The position numbers and the translations under genes were made by a program. A stretch of DNA of 15,664 bases from an uncultured Bacilli bacterium (lineage in GTDB: Bacteria > Bacillota_I > Bacilli_A > RF39 > UBA660), in contig CANRDR010000023.1 in the NCBI GenBank assembly GCA_947629425.1, forward strand, positions 1 through 15,664, written 5' to 3'. Below, in pieces: positions 13,010 to 15,664 of the stretch. Numbering within the stretch: position 1 is the first letter of the stretch; the number at the start of each line of letters is the position of its first letter. The notes below the pieces were generated by a model, which was given only the letters and a program-made list of their open reading frames with translations, was not told the DNA's origin and made no database searches.

Positions 13010-14713
13010 ATGAAAAAAAATATTATATTTACTTTAATATTATCTTTTGTTTTTAGTTTAAATGTATTTGCAATGACTGAAAGTGAAGCAAAAAATATGG
13101 CTTCTAATTATAAAAGTTGCAATGAAATATCAAAAGCATCATTTTCAAGTAAAAGTGATTTAGAACAAGTATGTCATGCAAAAGGTTGTGGATATAATTC
13201 TAATAAATGTTTTGAAATAAAAGATATTAGTACATGTGATAGTGATATTAATTCATGTGCAAAACTATTTAAAACATGTAATGATGTTAATAGTAATAAA
13301 ATTATAAATTTTGGTGTAAATAGAGGAGGAACTGATAAAAAAATTTGTGAGGCTTTAGGTTGTAAATATGATGTATATTCTTTACAATGTTCTGGTACAG
13401 TTAACACAACTACAACAACAAAGTCAACAAATAAAAAAACTACAACTACAACAACAAAATCTACAAATAAAAAAACTACTACCACAACTACTAAGACTAC
13501 AACAACAAAATCTACTAATATAAAATTTAATTCTTGGGAAGACTGTGAAAAAAATCCTCAAGAATGTGCTAAATTATATAAAACTTGTGAAAGCACAAAT
13601 TATGTTAATAAGGATGCAGGTGTTTTTGATGAAACAAGTATAAAAATAATTGCTCAAGCTGTATGTTCTTATATAGCAGAAGGATGTGAGCTTCAGCAAG
13701 GGATAGATGGTCAAATATGTCAAAAAAAACCTACAAGTAACGATGCAGGTTATGATTTAGATTATGCGGCGGAAAAATATAGTTCATGTCAAGCTATTTC
13801 AGATGATGATAGTTTGGATCCAGGATCTCAACATAATATTTGTTCTCACAAAGATGGCTGTTCATGGGATGATACTTCAAATACATGTACTGGGCATGCT
13901 ACTGGAAAATTTGATCCTGTAATTGAATGTACAAGATTTACTTTAGAATCAGAATGTAATCATTATAAAAAATGTACTTGGAGTCCTGTAACACAAAAAT
14001 GTTATGATGAAATTAACTGTGAACAATTATTAGTAAAAGAAGAATGTGATTCTTTTAGAAAATGTCAATGGAAAAATAATGAATGTACTGAAAGATATGT
14101 AGCGAATAAACCATGTGAAGAAGCAAGTGTAAAAAAAGTATTAAGATTATTTGGATATTTAATACAATTGTTAAGATTAGCAATACCATTAATTATAATA
14201 ATATTAGGAACATTTGATGTATATGAAGCAGTAGTAGATAAAGATGAAAAATTATTAGGAAAAAAGATAAAACAATTAGGAATAAGAATAATAGGAGGAG
14301 TATTTATATTCTTTATACCAACAATATTAAATGCAATATTTGTTTTATCAGATAAATTAAATATAATGTCAACAAGTGAATATCAAGCGTGTGAGACATG
14401 TTTATTAAAACCATCTAAATGTGTAATTAATGAATCTGAAGAAGAAAATAATAATAACAATAATAATAGTAATAATAGTAACAATAGTAACAATAATACA
14501 AATTTTAATTCTTGGGAAGAATGTGAACAAAATCCTCAAGAATGTGCTAAATTATATAAAACTTGTGAAAGTACAAATTATATAAATAAAAATGCTGGTA
14601 CTTATGATGAAGTAACTATAAGACTAATTGCAAAAGCAGTATGTCCATATATAGCAGAAGGTTGTAATTTTGACGAAGAAACTTCAATATGTCAAATAAA
14701 ACCTACAAATTAG
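13010..14713 (+). CDS. Secreted Cys-rich protein with VirB2/TrbC-like two-helix membrane module (copy 2)
   Basis: 567 residues. Signal peptide MKKNIIFTLILSFVFSLNVFA. Order: two Cys domains with ESEAKNMASNYKSCNEIS and SCAKLFKTCNDV (about 22-128); a Thr/Lys stalk (133-170) with repeated TTTTKSTNKK; repeat A starting FNSWEDCEKNPQECAKLYKTC (173-241); CxW repeats (GCSWDDTSNTC, KCTWSPVTQKC, KCQWKNNEC); the VirB2-like two-helix module (about 369-447), almost identical to the previous gene's; CETCLLKPSKC; a poly-Asn/Ser linker (about 481-498); and repeat B (499-567), a near copy of repeat A. ATG 13010 is used: GGAG lies eight bases upstream, and GTG 13001 overlaps it. It follows copy 1 by 37 nt in the same operon. 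Likely a surface or appendage protein; the pilin-like assignment is by pattern only. Confidence 0.75.
   Translation: MKKNIIFTLILSFVFSLNVFAMTESEAKNMASNYKSCNEISKASFSSKSDLEQVCHAKGCGYNSNKCFEIKDISTCDSDINSCAKLFKTCNDVNSNKIINFGVNRGGTDKKICEALGCKYDVYSLQCSGTVNTTTTTKSTNKKTTTTTTKSTNKKTTTTTTKTTTTKSTNIKFNSWEDCEKNPQECAKLYKTCESTNYVNKDAGVFDETSIKIIAQAVCSYIAEGCELQQGIDGQICQKKPTSNDAGYDLDYAAEKYSSCQAISDDDSLDPGSQHNICSHKDGCSWDDTSNTCTGHATGKFDPVIECTRFTLESECNHYKKCTWSPVTQKCYDEINCEQLLVKEECDSFRKCQWKNNECTERYVANKPCEEASVKKVLRLFGYLIQLLRLAIPLIIIILGTFDVYEAVVDKDEKLLGKKIKQLGIRIIGGVFIFFIPTILNAIFVLSDKLNIMSTSEYQACETCLLKPSKCVINESEEENNNNNNNSNNSNNSNNNTNFNSWEECEQNPQECAKLYKTCESTNYINKNAGTYDEVTIRLIAKAVCPYIAEGCNFDEETSICQIKPTN
13526..13732 (+). 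repeat. Intragenic repeat A (about 69 aa, Cys-rich)
   Basis: Encodes FNSWEDCEKNPQECAKLY..., followed by TCESTNYVNKDAG and AVCSYIAEGCE. It matches repeat B (14504-14710) at most positions and keeps all Cys. Confidence 0.9.
14042..14454 (+). repeat. 413-nt duplicated segment, copy 2 (VirB2-like module)
   Basis: Second copy of 12388-12800. Differences are confined to 14042-14170 and are six single-base changes, several synonymous (GCA/GCG, TTA/TTG). Confidence 0.95.
14504..14710 (+). repeat. Intragenic repeat B (about 69 aa, Cys-rich)
   Basis: Encodes FNSWEECEQNPQECAKLY..., TCESTNYINKNAG and AVCPYIAEGCN. It forms the protein's C-terminus directly after the poly-Asn linker. Confidence 0.9.
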
Positions 14714-14807
14714 TAATTCTATTTAGAACTATAGCAAATAGTAAAGCTGTAACAAATAAGATAAATATTACTTAATTGATTATTTAAAGAAATTTATCTA
14801 AAGTATA

Positions 14808-14837
14808 GGGAAGTAAAATATTGTTTTACTTCTTTTA
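14808..14837 (+). terminator. Intrinsic terminator after the surface-protein operon
   Basis: GAAGTAAAA (14810-14818) and TTTTACTTC (14824-14832) form a 9-bp stem, extended by two G-T pairs, with a 5-nt loop and TTTTAT after it. It lies about 95 nt beyond the stop. The stretch between holds only a small AT hairpin (14759-14766/14792-14799). Confidence 0.6.
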
Positions 14838-14841
14838 TAAT

Positions 14842-14870
14842 TAAAAAATTGAAATGTTTTAAATTTCAAT
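14842..14870 (-). terminator. Intrinsic terminator after the Rpn-family nuclease gene
   Basis: ATTGAAAT (14848-14855) and ATTTCAAT (14863-14870) form an 8-bp stem with a 7-nt loop. On the minus strand it is followed by TTTTTTA (14847-14841), about 20 nt after the stop codon at 14891. Confidence 0.7.
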
Positions 14871-14890
14871 CTTTTGAGGTAATTTTTAAA

Positions 14891-15664
14891 TTATAAACTT
14901 ATACTTTTTATTTTACTTTTTGATAATCCTGTTAGTTTACTTATTATATCTATTGGAAATTTTTCTTTTAGCATATTAGTTGCAATTGATAAACTTTTTT
15001 TAGTTTCTCCTTGTGAAATTCCTTGGGCAATTCCACGTGCAAGACCTTCTTTTCTTGCACAAATTTCTCTTGATTTTGCAATCATTCTATCATCTTTTTC
15101 TTTATCATATAAGCCCATTATATGTTCTTCTTCTGATAATCTTTCTACTTCTTCCACTATATATTCACCTAACTTTCCTAGATATAACGTATTTTCTTTT
15201 AATTCTTTTATTTCTTTACTTATGAATATTTTTATTAATTTCTTTACGTCTTCATCATAACACATATCATCTATTTTTTCCATATTTATATGTTGTATTT
15301 CTATTAAGTCATTTAATTTTTCACCATATTGGTCTTTTAAATGATATACTAATTTAGGTTTCTTTATTATAGATTTTAGATTTAAATTTATTTGTATTAA
15401 TCTTTCTGCTTCTTCATATGTTGTTTCTGTAGTTAATTGATTAGAAAATGCTTTTAAAGCATATGATTCATTTCTTATTAATTTAGTTTTATCTAAATTT
15501 CTATTAACTTCTATATTAACATATCCTATATTTTTTATATAAACTATTAAATCAACAATTTTCTTTTTATCTAATTTATTTAATTTAATAAATTCATTAT
15601 TTTTAATAGTTATATCTTCTTCTTTAATATTTATATTTAATAAAGTATTAATAAGAAATGCTAA
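14891..15664 (-). CDS. Rpn-family PD-(D/E)XK nuclease/putative transposase (N-terminus off window)
   Basis: The minus-strand frame is open from 15664 to the TAA at 14891 (257 residues visible); an internal ATG at 15283 is not the true start. Visible features are YIKNIGYVNIEVNRNLDKTK and then IRNESYALKAFSNQL, TYEEAERLIQINLN, and a C-terminal part rich in Lys/Glu with KEGLARGIAQGISQGETKK. These fit the Rpn/PF12784-type family: the VNIEVN strand is the nuclease-core Glu region, IQINLN is a typical family strand, and the Gly-spaced helix precedes the tail. Members are RecA-independent recombination-promoting nucleases, often multicopy in gut Bacillota and often annotated as transposases. The upstream part of the nuclease core is outside the window, so activity cannot be judged. 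Confidence 0.8.
   Translation of the reverse strand, partial: LAFLINTLLNINIKEEDITIKNNEFIKLNKLDKKKIVDLIVYIKNIGYVNIEVNRNLDKTKLIRNESYALKAFSNQLTTETTYEEAERLIQINLNLKSIIKKPKLVYHLKDQYGEKLNDLIEIQHINMEKIDDMCYDEDVKKLIKIFISKEIKELKENTLYLGKLGEYIVEEVERLSEEEHIMGLYDKEKDDRMIAKSREICARKEGLARGIAQGISQGETKKSLSIATNMLKEKFPIDIISKLTGLSKSKIKSISL

Noticed and set aside
13174..13485. Minus-strand ORF of 103 codons with Val/Phe-rich repeats
   Set aside because: Shadow of the Thr-rich stalk: ACA/ACT repeats read backwards give Val runs.
13403..13525. Short direct repeats in 13403-13525 as a CRISPR or regulatory repeat array
   Set aside because: They are in-frame ACA/ACT codons of the Thr/Lys stalk (TTTTKSTNKK units), with no unique spacers.
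15013..15225. Plus-strand ORF of 70 codons
   Set aside because: Leu/Phe-rich shadow antisense to the Rpn-family C-terminus.
14891..15283. Complete 130-aa gene starting at ATG 15283
   Set aside because: The frame stays open to the window edge and the upstream residues show Rpn-family motifs, so this is only the C-terminal part.

Overview
The window is very AT-rich (G+C about one fifth to one quarter by eye) and looks like a Bacillota genome using the standard code: TGA is a real stop (it ends gerAA) and Trp is TGG. A complete GerA-type germinant receptor operon points to a spore-former or a recent descendant of one. The surface proteins, with DUF6273-like modules, Thr/Asn-rich linkers and SipW-type leaders, resemble those of uncultured low-GC gut Bacilli/Clostridia such as RF39-type lineages. 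That placement is inference.

Layout. (1) 1-1268: 3' part of a secreted surface protein; the reading frame is open to the left edge, so the gene is cut by the window. (2) 1269-1733: a compact, heavily structured locus that I read as a candidate type I toxin-antitoxin module. It has a 25-residue hydrophobic peptide (1439-1516) with a strong but sequestered Shine-Dalgarno, 5'-3' end complementarity in its mRNA, and a convergent antisense RNA of about 105 nt with its own promoter and terminator. (3) 5201-1734, minus strand: gerAA-gerAC-gerAB with overlapping genes, preceded by an excellent sigma-G-like promoter. (4) 5318-6190: murB, divergent, with a sigma-A promoter and a terminator. (5) 6260-10112: pilC/gspF, a prepilin peptidase gene, then a SipW/TasA-type secreted protein whose C-terminal module is homologous to the protein at the left edge. 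(6) 10614-10111, minus: a ferritin-like diiron protein. (7) 10734-14713: three surface-protein genes in a row. The first is a type I membrane protein with a Thr-rich stalk and two cadherin-like domains. The other two are unusual secreted Cys-rich proteins, each carrying an almost identical two-helix membrane module that resembles VirB2/TrbC-type T4SS pilins. (8) 14891-right edge, minus: C-terminal part of an Rpn-family PD-(D/E)XK nuclease/putative transposase, also cut by the window.

How they fit together. The ger operon would make the receptor in the inner membrane of the forespore, while murB is a vegetative wall-synthesis gene. Most of the rest builds or processes the cell surface. The pilC-pilD pair is a partial type IV pilus/competence-type assembly set, with no ATPase or recognisable pilin inside the window. 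The two VirB2-like fusion proteins share a 413-nt repeat (6 differences, the last 284 nt identical), indicating recent duplication or gene conversion. Several start codons are moved from the longest reading frame to a downstream ATG because the Shine-Dalgarno overlaps the upstream candidate.
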